Source of the DNA: an uncultured Frankineae bacterium
GTDB lineage: Bacteria > Actinomycetota > Actinomycetes > Mycobacteriales > SCTD01
Reading direction: 5' to 3'
NCBI GenBank assembly: GCA_902805805.1
Contig: CADCUE010000294.1
Span: 1 to 6,738 of the forward strand
DNA length: 6,738 nt
Below, one piece after another: positions 6,399 through 6,738 of the stretch (position 1 is its first letter; every line of letters begins with the position of its first letter). Both the position numbers and the translations under genes were made by a program. Below the pieces are notes generated by a model that saw nothing but the letters and a program-made list of their open reading frames with translations, ran no database searches and was not told where the DNA came from.

Positions 6399-6574
6399 CA
6401 GGCGGCCACCGGGGTGGGCGCCGGCGGCGTCCGCAGCAGGCCGTCGCCCTCGAGCAAGACGGCTCCGTTGCAGAGCAGCGCGTAGCCGCAGTCCTGCAGG
6501 TGCTCGGCGACGATGCGCGCCGCGGCTGCGTCAGGAGCCGAGGCGGAGGGGCAGGTCGGAGTGTGCGGGCACAT
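6398..6574 (-). CDS. DUF5999 family small Cys-rich protein
   Basis: A 58-aa protein starting MCPHTPTCPSASAPD and containing YALLCNGAVLLEGDG (31-45). This matches the DUF5999 family of actinobacteria, whose members begin MC-x-H-x3-C-P and carry a conserved LLCNG. The function is unknown. C2, H4, C8 and C35 could form a small metal site, which is inference only; C29 appears to be an extra cysteine. The frame runs back to 6730, but the Ala/Arg-rich upstream extension is not family-like, so ATG 6574 is chosen. The Shine-Dalgarno is poor (GGATCC shortly upstream). The gene looks monocistronic, and the 164 bp upstream are free of coding sequence. Confidence 0.85.
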   Translation of the reverse strand: MCPHTPTCPSASAPDAAAARIVAEHLQDCGYALLCNGAVLLEGDGLLRTPPAPTPVAA

Positions 6575-6629
6575 GGCGGATCCGATCGGGGTGGAGCGCC
6601 GGTCGTCGGGGCCGGCTGTCGTCGTGGTC

Positions 6630-6658
6630 TCTACAACGATGGAAAGCCAGCGTGTCTT
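6630..6658 (-). promoter_or_regulatory. Weak candidate promoter for the DUF5999 gene
   Basis: On the minus strand AAGACA (6658-6653) and TGTAGA (6635-6630) are separated by 17 nt and lie in a locally AT-richer patch unusual for this window. They would give a leader of roughly 50 nt. Both hexamers are partial matches, so the promoter position is approximate. Confidence 0.3.
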
Positions 6659-6714
6659 CCGTGCGGACGCCGGCCGTGCCGCGGCCCCGGCGCGCGCGGC
6701 GGCGGCTCCCTCCG

Positions 6715-6720
6715 TAGGAT
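6715..6720 (+). promoter_or_regulatory. Possible rightward -10 box at the window edge
   Basis: TAGGAT fits TANNNT and lies in a non-coding stretch pointing to the right edge, so it could serve a gene starting beyond 6738. No -35 hexamer is seen, and the downstream gene is not visible. Confidence 0.25.
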
Positions 6721-6738
6721 CGGTGTCCACGGTCGGCC

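Noticed and set aside
6575..6730. N-terminal extension of the DUF5999 protein to 6730
   Set aside because: It is Ala/Arg-rich, not family-like, and covers the only AT-richer promoter-like patch.

Overview
The window is very G+C-rich, with strongly biased third codon positions, frequent GTG starts and long spurious antisense reading frames. Together with an Actinomycetota-type DUF5999 protein, this points to chromosomal DNA of a high-GC actinobacterium. The genus cannot be fixed from the sequence. No tRNA, rRNA, insertion sequence, CRISPR array or phage gene was seen.

Layout: (1) 2-2632, + strand: the 3' part of a membrane-anchored GAF-GAF-GGDEF-EAL cyclic-di-GMP protein, cut by the left edge. 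(2) 2641-5518, - strand: a tight three-gene unit transcribed leftwards, in the order DUF2277 protein, MobA-MoaD fusion, aldehyde:ferredoxin oxidoreductase (AOR). The DUF2277/fusion gap is 9 nt, and the fusion and AOR genes overlap by 8 nt. The unit converges on the c-di-GMP gene, and a hairpin candidate covers both stop codons. (3) 5519-5600: an 82-bp divergent intergenic region with two overlapping perfect inverted repeats and -10-like boxes in both directions. (4) 5601-6383, + strand: a short-chain dehydrogenase resembling type-2 3-hydroxyacyl-CoA dehydrogenase (HSD17B10-like). (5) 6398-6574, - strand: a 58-aa DUF5999 protein with a Cys/His cluster, converging on the dehydrogenase gene. (6) 6575-6738: non-coding, probably holding the DUF5999 promoter and perhaps a rightward promoter for a gene beyond the edge.

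How the genes fit together: AOR-family enzymes use a tungsten or molybdenum pterin cofactor and a [4Fe-4S] cluster to oxidise aldehydes to acids. The gene just upstream encodes one polypeptide joining a MobA-like nucleotidyltransferase to a MoaD-like sulfur carrier that ends in the Gly-Gly tail needed for thiocarboxylation. The operon therefore appears to pair a pterin enzyme with a dedicated, fused cofactor-assembly protein, plus a small DUF2277 protein of unknown role. This fusion and its context are the most interesting part of the window. The divergent dehydrogenase suggests acyl-CoA or branched-chain amino-acid catabolism nearby, but a functional link to the AOR operon is only inferred.
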